From Peptoniphilus duerdenii ATCC BAA-1640 (GTDB lineage: Bacteria; Bacillota; Clostridia; Tissierellales; Peptoniphilaceae): 64,000 nucleotides of DNA. The notes beneath the pieces are model-generated. The model was not told where the DNA came from and did not search any database. It worked only from the letters and a program-made list of their open reading frames with translations. A program made the translations under genes and the position numbers. Below are positions 39,571 to 49,402 of this stretch, in pieces. The DNA is taken from assembly GCF_000146345.1 (NCBI RefSeq), contig NZ_GL397071.1, positions 1,734,645-1,798,644 on the forward strand, given 5' to 3'. How positions within the stretch are numbered: position 1 is the stretch's first letter; the number at the start of each line of letters is the position of its first letter.

Positions 39571-39612
39571 AAAAGAAAAAAAGGCTATGAGTTTAATGCT
39601 CACAGCCTTTTT
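39571..39612 (-). terminator. Terminator of ABC module B
   Basis: GGCTATGAG (39583-39591) with CTCACAGCC (39599-39607), one mismatch, followed in the minus direction by a T-rich tract. It ends just after the permease stop and separates the two modules. Confidence 0.82.
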
Positions 39613-39613
39613 C

Positions 39614-42112
39614 TTATATACTCTTGAAAGTATTATCTGAGTTTTCGTTTATTGTTTTAAGACCACTTTTTATTGCAAATAAAACTCCTGCAATCATAAA
39701 TACAAATACTATTATCAGAGGGATATAATTCATATTTGTTATCAGGCCTTTTATCGCAAATGCTAATTCATAGTTGCTTCTATAGGCTCTTAATACAATT
39801 CCAATAATGAACATAAAGACATAGGCTAAGAAAATATTTTTAAACAGTATTTTTCCTTCTCCAAAGACCATCTTTTCCATTTGTTTTTCTGTCATACCTG
39901 TAGTGGATAGGAGTTTAAAATCATTGGCTCTCGCTCTAAGGTTGCCTTTAAAACTATTGTAGGCATTGGAAAGAGCAATTGTTATTAGAATGATTTGAAT
40001 AGCTAGGTTTAAAAGTCTTTCATTCCTTGTTTGCTCTTTACTTGTTGCTTCTCTTAAAATTTCTGTAGCTGTTCCATGGTCAGACTTTGGTACATAATTT
40101 GAAATTACTTTTTCAGCATCTTCAAATACTTTTTCTTTATTATTATCAGCTTTAATTTTTACAAAGTAATAATAAACTGGGTCGCCTTCATCTATTCCAT
40201 ATTCATCAATAAATTTCTTCATATTACTTGTGCTTGTGTAGATGGATATTTCATTATTATCATAAGCTTCTAAGTCATAAGGCATTTCATCAATACTTGC
40301 GTCAATTTTTATATTTATTGGTTTGCCCTGTGCATTATATTTTAAAGTAACTTTTCCTGTATCCTTATCAGAAATTTTTATATACTCGCTAAAAGCGTAA
40401 GGCGTTCTATTGTCTTTTCTTATCTTATTAAGCAATAAGTAAGATGCATTAGTTATGTTATTTTCTTTTAAAAGCTCTTCAAAATCTTCATCTGTTAAAG
40501 CATATAAGCTTGCATATAGTCTATCATTTTCTATTTTGCCACTAGCTAAAGAATCTTTTAAGTCTTTAGAAATTAAATCTTTATTATCGTCAACATAAAA
40601 TTTTGTATCATTTCTTTGATATAGGTGAAGCTCTTTTATTCCGTCAACTTTTTCTAAATCAGCTAATAAGTTTTCATCTAAATTCTTATCAGTGTAAATA
40701 CTTGAATTAAAATTGTAAGGACTTTTATAAGAGTTATATTTTTCGTTCAAAGTTCTATAGGACTGGCTAACTAAAACTGTAGTCAGTACAAAGGCAGAAA
40801 GAGCCATTGAGATTACAATAATTCGATATGTTGATCGATATGACCTATAATAATCTTTTGCTAAAGTCTTTTCTATAGGTCCATTTATTTTTGATTTTCC
40901 TAATTTTATATTTTTTTCTGTAATACCATTTAAGCCTTCTATTATTTTTATTTTTGCACTTTTCCTAGCAGGGATTGTCGCAGATAAATATACTGTCAAA
41001 AGCGATAATAAAATAATTATTAAAATAGAAGTAAGATCTAAATAAATTAGGTGAAAATCTGGTGCCTTAAAACTTTCTCCAATTATCTCAGACATATTCT
41101 TATAGGATACTGAGTTATTAAGCCACATTAAATACATTAATAAGTTTGCGAAAACCCAGGACAGTAGTGTACCTAAAGTTACTGGCAATGCAGATAGTTT
41201 AAAGGCTTTCTTTTTTATCATTTTTTTAACTTGTTTTGCAGTCATACCTGTGCTTTTTAATAGGGCAATTTCCTTTAAATCTCTATTATTCCATACATTA
41301 AAAGCACCATAGATAATAAAAGCAAATAGAAAAACTAGAAAGAAATACGCACTATATTCTTCTACAGCAGATTTTATCACCGACTTAGGTGGAAATATTC
41401 CTTGAGGATAAATCATCTTATACTCTAAAATATCTGTGTTATAAGATAGTCTTCCTATTTCTATTGAAGACTTCTCGTCTATATTCATAGTAGATAAAAT
41501 TTCTCTAGTCTTTGTATAAGTATCTCTTGGATGCTTATACCATATTAGGGCTTCTAAACCTCCATTATTTTTTAATAAGTCTATCTTTTTATCACTATCA
41601 GCCATAGTAAGTAACATAGACTTTTCAAAAGAATATCCATAATCATCATAGACTCCAACTATGGTATAAGTTTTATCACTTGCAGTAATTTTAGAGCCTA
41701 TATCATAAGTTTTATTATTTGTTAAAAATCTTTCTGGTACTAATAGTTCATTTGAATTATTAGGTTCTCTTCCTTTTTTTATTTCGTAGCCAGTTAATAG
41801 GTTGCTATATTTTCCATTTTCATAAATATTAGCATTTAAATCTGTCTCTATAATTTTATTAAAAGAAATTTTTTCTATATCCGTATCATTTATTAATTTA
41901 TCATATAGTTTTTCATCAACTTCTGTAATTGCTACATGGTAGTCTCCAATAGTTTTTCTTACGTAGTTATACTCGTCATGTTTTAAGGATCCTACAATAA
42001 ATACAACTGTACCTAGCAATATAACTGCTAAAAGTATGGAAATTTTAATAGCAAAACTGTCTTTCTTATTATTTTTTACAGCTCCATCAGCTAGGTCATT
42101 AATAATTTTCAT
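39614..42112 (-). CDS. FtsX/MacB-like ABC transporter permease (module B)
   Basis: 832 residues from the ATG at 42112 (GGAG upstream; the ATG at 42121 is too close to its ribosome site). N-terminal span, extracytoplasmic domain, three spans (about 255-385), second external domain, and terminal spans (about 690-820) with FKLLSTTGMTEKQMEKMVFG. Paralogue in layout of the permease of module A but clearly diverged. Overlaps the ATPase gene by 14 nt. Confidence 0.9.
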   Translation of the reverse strand: MKIINDLADGAVKNNKKDSFAIKISILLAVILLGTVVFIVGSLKHDEYNYVRKTIGDYHVAITEVDEKLYDKLINDTDIEKISFNKIIETDLNANIYENGKYSNLLTGYEIKKGREPNNSNELLVPERFLTNNKTYDIGSKITASDKTYTIVGVYDDYGYSFEKSMLLTMADSDKKIDLLKNNGGLEALIWYKHPRDTYTKTREILSTMNIDEKSSIEIGRLSYNTDILEYKMIYPQGIFPPKSVIKSAVEEYSAYFFLVFLFAFIIYGAFNVWNNRDLKEIALLKSTGMTAKQVKKMIKKKAFKLSALPVTLGTLLSWVFANLLMYLMWLNNSVSYKNMSEIIGESFKAPDFHLIYLDLTSILIIILLSLLTVYLSATIPARKSAKIKIIEGLNGITEKNIKLGKSKINGPIEKTLAKDYYRSYRSTYRIIVISMALSAFVLTTVLVSQSYRTLNEKYNSYKSPYNFNSSIYTDKNLDENLLADLEKVDGIKELHLYQRNDTKFYVDDNKDLISKDLKDSLASGKIENDRLYASLYALTDEDFEELLKENNITNASYLLLNKIRKDNRTPYAFSEYIKISDKDTGKVTLKYNAQGKPINIKIDASIDEMPYDLEAYDNNEISIYTSTSNMKKFIDEYGIDEGDPVYYYFVKIKADNNKEKVFEDAEKVISNYVPKSDHGTATEILREATSKEQTRNERLLNLAIQIILITIALSNAYNSFKGNLRARANDFKLLSTTGMTEKQMEKMVFGEGKILFKNIFLAYVFMFIIGIVLRAYRSNYELAFAIKGLITNMNYIPLIIVFVFMIAGVLFAIKSGLKTINENSDNTFKSI

Positions 42113-42788
42113 AAGTTCCATCTCCTAAGAAATTTAACCTACCATCTACCATTCTATAGACCTTATCACAAGAATTTGCTACTTTTTCATCATGAGTTAT
42201 TATCATAATTGTAGAATTTAATCTTTTATTTACAAGTCTGAAAAGTCCTGTGATTTCTTCAGAATTTTTTCTATCAAGATTTCCTGTAGGTTCATCTGCT
42301 AATATTATTGCAGGTCTTGTAATCAAACTTCTGGCAATAGCGACTCTTTGTTGCTCTCCACCGGATAATTGTTTTGGATACCTATCAAGCTTTCCTTCTA
42401 TTCCTAGTATTGATAAAATTTCCTTTAAATATTCTTCATCTACATTTTTATTGTCTAATAAAAGAGGAAGTAAAATATTTTTTCGAACGTTGATGTTTGG
42501 AATCAAATTAAAAAATTGATAGACAACACCAATATTTCTTCTGCGAAATACTGTCATCTCATCTTTGTTAAACTTGGTAATATTTTTATCTTGAATAAAT
42601 ATATCACCACTTGTTGGTGTATCTACTCCTGCAAGTAAATGAAGTAGTGTAGATTTGCCAGATCCACTGTCTCCAATGATGGCAACTAGGTCTCCTTTTT
42701 CTAGTTCAAAGTTTACATTTGAAAGGGCATTTACTTCTACTCCGCCCTTATATGTTTTTGTTAAATCAACTGTTTTTACTATATTCAT
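42099..42788 (-). CDS. ABC transporter ATP-binding protein (module B)
   Basis: 229 residues: Walker A GDSGSGKSTLLH, Q-loop VVYQFFNLIP, signature LSGGEQQRVAIARSL, Walker B IILADEPTGNLD, H-loop IMIITHDEKVA. MacB/BceA subfamily and close to the module A ATPase. AAGGAGGATGCAAT precedes the ATG. Confidence 0.95.
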   Translation of the reverse strand: MNIVKTVDLTKTYKGGVEVNALSNVNFELEKGDLVAIIGDSGSGKSTLLHLLAGVDTPTSGDIFIQDKNITKFNKDEMTVFRRRNIGVVYQFFNLIPNINVRKNILLPLLLDNKNVDEEYLKEILSILGIEGKLDRYPKQLSGGEQQRVAIARSLITRPAIILADEPTGNLDRKNSEEITGLFRLVNKRLNSTIMIITHDEKVANSCDKVYRMVDGRLNFLGDGTYENY

Positions 42789-42813
42789 ATTGCATCCTCC
42801 TTAACTTGTCTAT

Positions 42814-42845
42814 ATAATACTAGGCTTAAGTGACTGGAAAGTGAC
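42814..42845 (-). promoter_or_regulatory. AAGTGAC direct repeat and -10 before ABC module B
   Basis: AAGTGAC at 42828-42834 and 42839-42845 (11-bp period). In the minus direction the -10 TATTAT lies at 42819-42814, so the repeats fall over the -35 position, the usual arrangement for activation by an OmpR-family regulator. The same repeat is found before module A. Confidence 0.72.
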
Positions 42846-42848
42846 TAG

Positions 42849-42878
42849 AAAAAAAGACTGTGCTTTATTTACACAGCC
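42849..42878 (-). terminator. Terminator after kinase of module B
   Basis: GACTGTG (42856-42862) with CACAGCC (42872-42878), one wobble, followed by T7 in the minus direction. It separates the regulator-kinase pair from its ABC genes, so these are transcribed separately. Confidence 0.82.
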
Positions 42879-42887
42879 ATAATTAAA

Positions 42888-43865
42888 TCAGTTATAAAAT
42901 CTCAGTTCAAAGGAATTTGATTTCTTCCCCTTATGATATAAAAGCTCTCCATTTTGTCTTTCCATAACAGATTTTGCCATTGGAAGTCCAATACCATAGC
43001 CTTTTGAATTTGGATCCGCTTTATAAAAACGTCTAAAAACTTTTTCTAACATTTGTCGATCTAATCCATCTGAGAAATCTTCTACTAATATGCTCTTATA
43101 TAAGTTCGTATCTTTTAAGTGAATTTCTATATGCCTATCTTCTGTTGCTTCTAGACCATTTTTCATCACATTAAATGCTGCTTCATAGGTCCATTTCTTA
43201 TCGCATATAAGATTAAAATCATCTCCATAAAGTAGAATTTCAACATTATCATTAATAAAATAATCTTTTAGGTTTTGTATGATATCTTCAATCAATCCTC
43301 GAGCTGATATCCTATCTTTTGTCATTTCTATTGTACCTGAATCAAGGGCGGCAAGTTTTAATAAAATATCAGATAAGTTGTGGAGTCTAAGAAGATTGTC
43401 CCTAAGTCTAGATATAAATTCTTTTACCGATTCATCTTCTTCGTCTTCTAATAAGTCAAGTAATAATAAGGACCCCGTCAATGGAGTTTTTATTTGATGG
43501 GCAATATCTTCCGTATATTCCCTTAGAATTTCTTTATTCTTCTCAGCATTTTCAGCTATTCTCTTGTTTTCTATAATAATTTTAATAATCTCATCTCTTA
43601 ATTTTCCAAATTCATCATCTATAATTTCATAATTATCAGAGTTTATATCAAGTGAATGTAGGAGGTTAAATATATTGTTGATTTTATCCTCAAGAGATTT
43701 TTCTTTTTTCTTTTCAATTTTTGAAATAACTATAAATAGAATTATATTTATAACTAGAAATCCAATAAGTGTTAGAATATCAAATCTTGGATTGAGATAA
43801 ACTACAAACAAAGACATTATCAAATTTAAAATTAAGACAAGTAAAATATTTTTGTTTTTACTCAT
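42888..43865 (-). CDS. Sensor histidine kinase (module B)
   Basis: 325 residues. Two close membrane spans (about 7-24 and 30-48) with almost no external loop, coiled coil, phospho-acceptor in EDIAHQIKTPLTGSL, and an ATPase domain (MKNGLEATED, LVEDFSDGLD, GYGIGLPMAKSVM). BceS-like. Its start overlaps the regulator gene by 8 nt. Confidence 0.93.
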   Translation of the reverse strand: MSKNKNILLVLILNLIMSLFVVYLNPRFDILTLIGFLVINIILFIVISKIEKKKEKSLEDKINNIFNLLHSLDINSDNYEIIDDEFGKLRDEIIKIIIENKRIAENAEKNKEILREYTEDIAHQIKTPLTGSLLLLDLLEDEEDESVKEFISRLRDNLLRLHNLSDILLKLAALDSGTIEMTKDRISARGLIEDIIQNLKDYFINDNVEILLYGDDFNLICDKKWTYEAAFNVMKNGLEATEDRHIEIHLKDTNLYKSILVEDFSDGLDRQMLEKVFRRFYKADPNSKGYGIGLPMAKSVMERQNGELLYHKGKKSNSFELRFYN

Positions 43866-44517
43866 TGTCCCACCTATATCCTATCCCTCTAAGAGTTTTT
43901 ATATGACTGCCATAATCTCCAAGTTTAGATCTGAGTCTTTTTATGGTGACAGTTAGGGTATTGTCATTTACTTCATAAAAATCATAACCCCATACATAAT
44001 CTAAAATTCGCTCTCTTAGTAAATTTATATCTTGATTTTCTAAGAGCATTTCCAATATAGCAAACTCTTTTAAGTTAAGGTCTAAATCTTTTCCATCTAT
44101 GGAAGCTTGTTTTGATATAAGATCTAAAGATAAATTTTCAAAAGTCAGCTCATTCACTTTTTTAATTTTTCTACTAAAAACATTTTCTATTCTCGCCTTT
44201 AGAACAGGGAGAGAAAAAGGTTTTGTAATATAATCATCTGCTCCTTGAGAAAGACCTTTTATAATATATTCATCTTCATTTTTTACAGTAAGCATTATTA
44301 CAGGAATATCAGAAAATCCCCTCAGCCACTTTAAAAAATTAAAGCCTGATCCATCTGGAAGATTGGCATCAAGTAGAATTAAATTAAAATCATTAAAATT
44401 AAGATTTTCTGTCAGAGAAAGATTGTTATAAATAATAGTTTCAATATTATGCTTGTTTAAGTAAGTTTTAACAGCAAAGGCAATTGTGCTGTCATCTTCA
44501 ATCATCAGTATTTTCAA
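43858..44517 (-). CDS. OmpR-family response regulator (module B)
   Basis: 219 residues. MIEDDSTIAFAV, phospho-acceptor in LILLDANLPDGSG, DYITKPFSLP, and a winged helix ending IKTLRGIGYRWDNE. Close in layout to the module A regulator, and both probably read AAGTGAC repeats, so cross-talk is possible. Confidence 0.93.
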   Translation of the reverse strand: MKILMIEDDSTIAFAVKTYLNKHNIETIIYNNLSLTENLNFNDFNLILLDANLPDGSGFNFLKWLRGFSDIPVIMLTVKNEDEYIIKGLSQGADDYITKPFSLPVLKARIENVFSRKIKKVNELTFENLSLDLISKQASIDGKDLDLNLKEFAILEMLLENQDINLLRERILDYVWGYDFYEVNDNTLTVTIKRLRSKLGDYGSHIKTLRGIGYRWDNE

Positions 44518-44572
44518 TTCTATACTCCAATTTTCAAAGCTTGAGTTCTTAATTTTTTCCTACATAGAAATA

Positions 44573-46786
44573 TTATATTCCTATAAATTTATTTTTAAAC
44601 ACTATGGATTGTTTAAATAAATCACCGTCGATGTCTATATAGAACTCTCCATCTTGTACTTCTACTAAAGATTTAGCTATTGAGAGTCCAAGCCCTGCTC
44701 CTTCTGTCTTCCTTGAGCTATCTCCCCTTACAAATCTTTCAAGAAGTTCTTTTGAACTTAAATTTAATTCCTCTTTGGAAATATTTTTAAATATTATAGC
44801 TATCTCTTGATTTACAAATAGATCTACGTAGACCCTTGTATTTTCTAAGGCATACTTATAGATATTTGAAAAAATATTTTGGAAAACCCTATACATTAAA
44901 TCTGGATCTAGATTTACTTCTGCGGCGCTTGATGAACTTGATATAATTTCTAGTCCTCTTTCTTTAAACTTGTCTTCCCACTCTCCTATCATCTGAAGCA
45001 GCATCTCATTTAATTCGAAATCGACTTTGTGCACATCTATTTCTCCAGATCTTATCTTAGATATTTCAAATAGATCTTCGATTAAATACTTGATCTTCAT
45101 ACTCTTTTGATTTACAATTTTCGCATATTTTATTCTATCTTCTAAGGATAAATTTTCATCTTTTAGAAGAGTTGAATAGTTTATAACCGATGTAAGTGGA
45201 GTTTTGAGATCATGGGAAACATTGGTTATTAGTTCAGATTTTAACTTTTCAGAATCCAATTTTTCGCTTAAAATATTATCCAAATTTCTTCCAGTTCTAT
45301 TTAGATTTTCAACCACCTTTTCGTAGCCATCTATTTCTTCTAAATTATTTTCAAAATTTCCTTCCGCTAGATATTTTGAATATTCCATTATCTTCTTATA
45401 ATCTTTTGCATTGGTTGCAAAATATATTGCAAATACTGTAATAAGTATAAACCAAATTGCAAAAATATTTCCTCTATAAGCGTAATTTACAGATTCAATT
45501 CCAATAATTCCTGCAAAGATAAACAAAATATAGATTATTAATATCTTGATGTTGGATAAATTTTCTAGGCTGAAATTTTTATTTATAACTCTAGAAATTT
45601 TGGTTGCAAGTGAATGCTCAACTACCTGAGATTTTATTCTATTTTTAAGAATATCCCTCAAGAAAAGTAAGCTCAAAAATACGAATGCAGATGCTACAAA
45701 TGCAAATATATAAAATTGTAACACCAATGTATTGAGGCTACCGTCCATTCTAAATGTATTGTCAAACCGGGTTAGATTTATATAATTAGTATGAATTAGA
45801 AATATAAAGAAGAAGTAGTATGTCAATAGAAATATCACTTCCGCTGGAATTCTAAAGGCAGTCTTTACATACTTAGATTTTCTTACCGATATGTCGAATA
45901 GCAATCCGTATAGCGCCATCGCTATTAAAAACACATATCCACTGATTAGGACTGGGTTTTGATAATACTCTGAAAAGATAATATTGTTATATAGTTTTGC
46001 AAAATTTTTGCTGGAATAATCCACTCCATAATAAAAATATAGAGAAATAATATCCGTATTATCTATGTTGGAATAAGAATTTGTAACCGCATCTAGTACA
46101 CTCTTTTCAAAACTCTTTATAATATTTTTATCATATTTTTTAAAGATATCTTCCGAATAGGTTCTAGAAATTGTAATTGGATTTAGCTTTTTATTTTCAT
46201 AGGAGCCCTTTATTATTAGACCATGTATTTTTTTATCGAACTTTCTAGGATCCATTGGAGAAAACTCTTCCATATTGGTTAGATATCTTGGATAGATAAA
46301 TTTTCCATCTTCTAGTTTTTCTTTTTCAGTTTCATTTATTTCTTTGTTGGCATAGAAAACAGAAACATTTCCAGAAAAATCAACTAATTTCTTGTAGCCA
46401 TCTCCACTGATTACGAATCCGTCCTCCTTTTCTTCTGAAATGGTCTCACCCTTTTCTCCAGAATATAGAATTCCTCCGCTGGTCTTATAGATCATAAGCT
46501 TACCATCTTTTGATTCGTAGTAGAAGCTGCTATTTACAATTTTGCTATCGTTTTTTATGGATTTTATTGCGTAATCATAGAAGAATTCAGTCTTCATATC
46601 AAGGAGTTTATAAAGACTTAAATTTATCTGGTCATTTATAGAATATTTAATTTGTCCAGATAGATTTTTAGTTTTCGATTGAGACTTTATAGTTCCTACA
46701 ATGCTAGCTGAGGTAATAGAAATTATGAGAAGTATAATCGTCACAATCGGTACATATTTGTACTCTTTAAATATCTTCTTCATCAT
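44573..46786 (-). CDS. Large membrane sensor histidine kinase (VanS-like)
   Basis: 737 residues. N-terminal span (about 12-32), a large extracytoplasmic domain (about 35-275), a block of about five or six spans (about 278-455), a short linker and the kinase core: ELITNVSHDLKTPLTSVINY with the phospho-acceptor His, and FKNISKEELN with AGLGLSIAKSLVE for ATP. The multi-span 7TM-like sensor is unlike the two neighbouring kinases. It overlaps its regulator gene by 4 nt. Signal unknown; VanS-like kinases often monitor the envelope. Confidence 0.9.
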   Translation of the reverse strand: MMKKIFKEYKYVPIVTIILLIISITSASIVGTIKSQSKTKNLSGQIKYSINDQINLSLYKLLDMKTEFFYDYAIKSIKNDSKIVNSSFYYESKDGKLMIYKTSGGILYSGEKGETISEEKEDGFVISGDGYKKLVDFSGNVSVFYANKEINETEKEKLEDGKFIYPRYLTNMEEFSPMDPRKFDKKIHGLIIKGSYENKKLNPITISRTYSEDIFKKYDKNIIKSFEKSVLDAVTNSYSNIDNTDIISLYFYYGVDYSSKNFAKLYNNIIFSEYYQNPVLISGYVFLIAMALYGLLFDISVRKSKYVKTAFRIPAEVIFLLTYYFFFIFLIHTNYINLTRFDNTFRMDGSLNTLVLQFYIFAFVASAFVFLSLLFLRDILKNRIKSQVVEHSLATKISRVINKNFSLENLSNIKILIIYILFIFAGIIGIESVNYAYRGNIFAIWFILITVFAIYFATNAKDYKKIMEYSKYLAEGNFENNLEEIDGYEKVVENLNRTGRNLDNILSEKLDSEKLKSELITNVSHDLKTPLTSVINYSTLLKDENLSLEDRIKYAKIVNQKSMKIKYLIEDLFEISKIRSGEIDVHKVDFELNEMLLQMIGEWEDKFKERGLEIISSSSSAAEVNLDPDLMYRVFQNIFSNIYKYALENTRVYVDLFVNQEIAIIFKNISKEELNLSSKELLERFVRGDSSRKTEGAGLGLSIAKSLVEVQDGEFYIDIDGDLFKQSIVFKNKFIGI

Positions 46787-47484
46787 TTATCATTCTTTCT
46801 CGGATCTACAAAAATATATCCCATTCCCCATTTAACTTTTAAATAGATTGGGTTTTGTGGATCAGCTTCAATCTTTTCTCTAATCCTTCTTATGTGAACA
46901 GTGACTGTCTTAGGATCTATCGCAGGCTCATTCCAAACTTCTTCATAGATTTTATCTATTGAAAATACGACGTTTGGATTACTCATCATAAACTCTAGAA
47001 TCAAATATTCTATATTTGTTAGGTCTATCTTTTTATTATTTAAAAATATTGTCTTTTGATTCTTATCCAGTTTTAAATTCCCAATTTCTACGATGCTTGC
47101 ACTTTCTTTTACATACTTTTTTGTTCTTCTAAGTTGTGATGCCACCCTCGCCATTAACTCAGATGGGTTAAATGGTTTGGTCATATAGTCATCTGCCCCG
47201 ATATTTAAACCGATTATCTTTTCAAATTCTTGGGACTTGGCAGATAGAATTATGATTGGCACATAAGAATTTTCTCTGATTCTAAGAATTGCATCTTCCC
47301 CAGATACATTAGGCATCATAAGATCCATGATGATTAAATCAATATGTTCTCTATCAAATATTTCCAGGCACTTTTCTCCATCTTCTGCGTAGAAAACTCT
47401 GTAATTTTCTCTTTCTAAATAAAGTCCTATTAAATCTCTTATCTCTTTATCGTCTTCTGCGACTAAAATATTATATACGTCCAT
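46783..47484 (-). CDS. OmpR-family response regulator (VanR-like)
   Basis: 233 residues from the ATG at 47484 (GGAGGTTACT upstream). VAEDDKEIRDLIGLYLEREN, phospho-acceptor Asp in LIIMDLMMPNVSG, IGADDYMTKPFNPSEL, and a winged helix with TVTVHIRRIREKIE-like VTVHIRRIREKIEADPQNP and VKWGMGYIF. Forms a pair with the large kinase. Divergent from rqcH. Confidence 0.93.
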   Translation of the reverse strand: MDVYNILVAEDDKEIRDLIGLYLERENYRVFYAEDGEKCLEIFDREHIDLIIMDLMMPNVSGEDAILRIRENSYVPIIILSAKSQEFEKIIGLNIGADDYMTKPFNPSELMARVASQLRRTKKYVKESASIVEIGNLKLDKNQKTIFLNNKKIDLTNIEYLILEFMMSNPNVVFSIDKIYEEVWNEPAIDPKTVTVHIRRIREKIEADPQNPIYLKVKWGMGYIFVDPRKNDK

Positions 47485-47608
47485 AGTAACCTCCAACTAT
47501 ATTCTATCAAATAAATAAGTCTTAATTTCTTAAAAAACTATTAATTATGAATCGAAAATAATTTGGTAAATACCTTTCTTCTTGATATAATTTTTATGAG
47601 GTGATTTT

Positions 47609-49315
47609 ATGGCTTACGATGGATCTACCATGCTAGCTTTAAAAAATGAACTGAGAGACAAAATTCTCGGATTAAAAATAGAAAAAATATATCAAACAAA
47701 CGATACGGATATAATTATACAGATGAGAGAAATGGGCGAAAAATACAGACTATTCATATCAACCAATGCCACATTTCCAAGAATAAATTTGACAGAAATT
47801 GATTATGAAAATCCACAGATGCCACCTTCCTTTTGTATGCTTCTTAGGAAACATCTGCAAAGTGGAGTAATAAAAGATATTTCTCAACACAAGATGGACA
47901 GAATCCTATTTATAGATATAGAAAGTAGATCTGAACTTGGAGATTTGGTAATAAAAAGACTAAATTTAGAAATCATGGGCAGACATTCAAATATAATACT
48001 TACTGAAGACGGAAAGATTATAGATTCTATAAAGAGAATTGGGCCGCATATTTCTCGCGTCCGTTCTGTGCTTCCTGGATTAGAATACAATTTTGAAGTA
48101 ATTTCAGATAAAATAAATCCTCTCGGTTTAAACTCAGAAGATTTTATAAAAATTTTAGATGAAGCACCAAAGGGAAAATCTATTAAGAATACTTTTGTAA
48201 ATCTCTTTACAGGAATTAGTAACACAACAGCGAGAGAGCTTGCAGAGAGACTATCTATTGATGAGGACATTCCTCTAAGTGGGCTTGAACTAAACGAAAC
48301 TACCGGAGATAAAATAGCTAAGTTTTTTTCTGATTTAGATCATACTGACAAGGCTTATTTAATCTATAATAGCGAGAGAAAACTAATCGACTTTACTTCT
48401 TTTAAACCAAGCTACTACAATAGTTCTAGTTTAGAAGAATTACCAAGCATTTCCTCTGCAATAGATAAATTTTATTTTGAAAAATCAAAGGATATAAATC
48501 TTAAAAACATTGGATCCGATGTACTAAAAGTGGTGGATCACAATATTTCTAAACTCGAAAAGAAATTGGAAAAACTTGTAATTGAACAGGAAGATTCTAA
48601 AAATCGTGAGAAGTACAAAGTTTACGGCGACCTTATCTCTTCAAACTCTTATAGAATTGAAAAAGGTGAAAAAGAAGTTACACTAGAAAATTTCTTTGAC
48701 AACATGAATCCTATCACTATTCCCCTAGACGCAAGACTTTCCGCTCAAGAGAACGCAAGAAAATTCTACAAAACTTATCAAAAGATGAAGGTTCGTGAAG
48801 AGGTTTTAAAACCAGAAATTGAAAATACAAAAAATAAACTTTTATATCTAGAATCTGCAAAATCTTATTTAGAAATTGCTGAAAAAAAGGAAGACATCGA
48901 AGAAATACAAGATGAACTTAGAAATTTTGGATTTATAAAAAAGAAGAATAAGAAAAAGGTAAAACTTTCCAAACCCCTTGAATTTAAAACGGATGATGGT
49001 TTTACAATCTTCGTCGGCAAAAATAGCAGACAAAACGACAATCTTACATTTAAAACTGCAGGAAGAAATGATCTTTGGTTCCACGTAAAGGATGCACCAG
49101 GATCCCATGTAATTATTAAAAATGATGGTAGGGAGTTCTCTGAAAGTGCAATTGAATACGCTGCTACACTTGCAGCTAAGTACTCTTCAGTGAGATATTC
49201 TTCAAATATATCAGTTGATTACACGGAAAAAATAAATGTGAAGAGACATCCTCAAAAGGTACTAGGTCTTGCTGTATATACAGACTTTAAGACCATCAAT
49301 ATAAAGAATGATTAA
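47609..49315 (+). CDS. rqcH: RqcH (NFACT) ribosome quality-control protein
   Basis: 568 residues. N-terminal MAYDGSTMLALKNELRDKIL, LEIMGRHSNIIL, IDSIKRIGPHISRVRSVLPG, a coiled coil (about 305-440), and the NFACT-R domain AGRNDLWFHVKDAPGSHVII then RHPQKVLGLAVYTDFKTI. RqcH binds obstructed 50S subunits and recruits tRNA-Ala to add alanine tails; older annotation calls it fibronectin-binding protein. GAGGTGATTTT precedes the ATG. Confidence 0.94.
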   Translation: MAYDGSTMLALKNELRDKILGLKIEKIYQTNDTDIIIQMREMGEKYRLFISTNATFPRINLTEIDYENPQMPPSFCMLLRKHLQSGVIKDISQHKMDRILFIDIESRSELGDLVIKRLNLEIMGRHSNIILTEDGKIIDSIKRIGPHISRVRSVLPGLEYNFEVISDKINPLGLNSEDFIKILDEAPKGKSIKNTFVNLFTGISNTTARELAERLSIDEDIPLSGLELNETTGDKIAKFFSDLDHTDKAYLIYNSERKLIDFTSFKPSYYNSSSLEELPSISSAIDKFYFEKSKDINLKNIGSDVLKVVDHNISKLEKKLEKLVIEQEDSKNREKYKVYGDLISSNSYRIEKGEKEVTLENFFDNMNPITIPLDARLSAQENARKFYKTYQKMKVREEVLKPEIENTKNKLLYLESAKSYLEIAEKKEDIEEIQDELRNFGFIKKKNKKKVKLSKPLEFKTDDGFTIFVGKNSRQNDNLTFKTAGRNDLWFHVKDAPGSHVIIKNDGREFSESAIEYAATLAAKYSSVRYSSNISVDYTEKINVKRHPQKVLGLAVYTDFKTINIKND

Positions 49316-49322
49316 ATAAATT

Positions 49323-49350
49323 AATGCTACGAATTTTTCGTAGCATTTTT
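49323..49350. terminator. Terminator of rqcH
   Basis: AATGCTACGA (49323-49332) with TCGTAGCATT (49338-49347), then T-rich DNA. Confidence 0.9.
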
Positions 49351-49366
49351 TATTCATTAAAATTAT

Positions 49367-49394
49367 ATAAAAAAATAGCGGACTAACCGCTATT
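49367..49394 (-). terminator. Terminator of YerC-like gene
   Basis: Minus direction: AATAGCGG-TTAGT-CCGCTATT followed by T5 and AT-rich DNA, 9 bp after the gene's stop. Confidence 0.85.
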
Positions 49395-49402
49395 ATTAAT
49401 TA

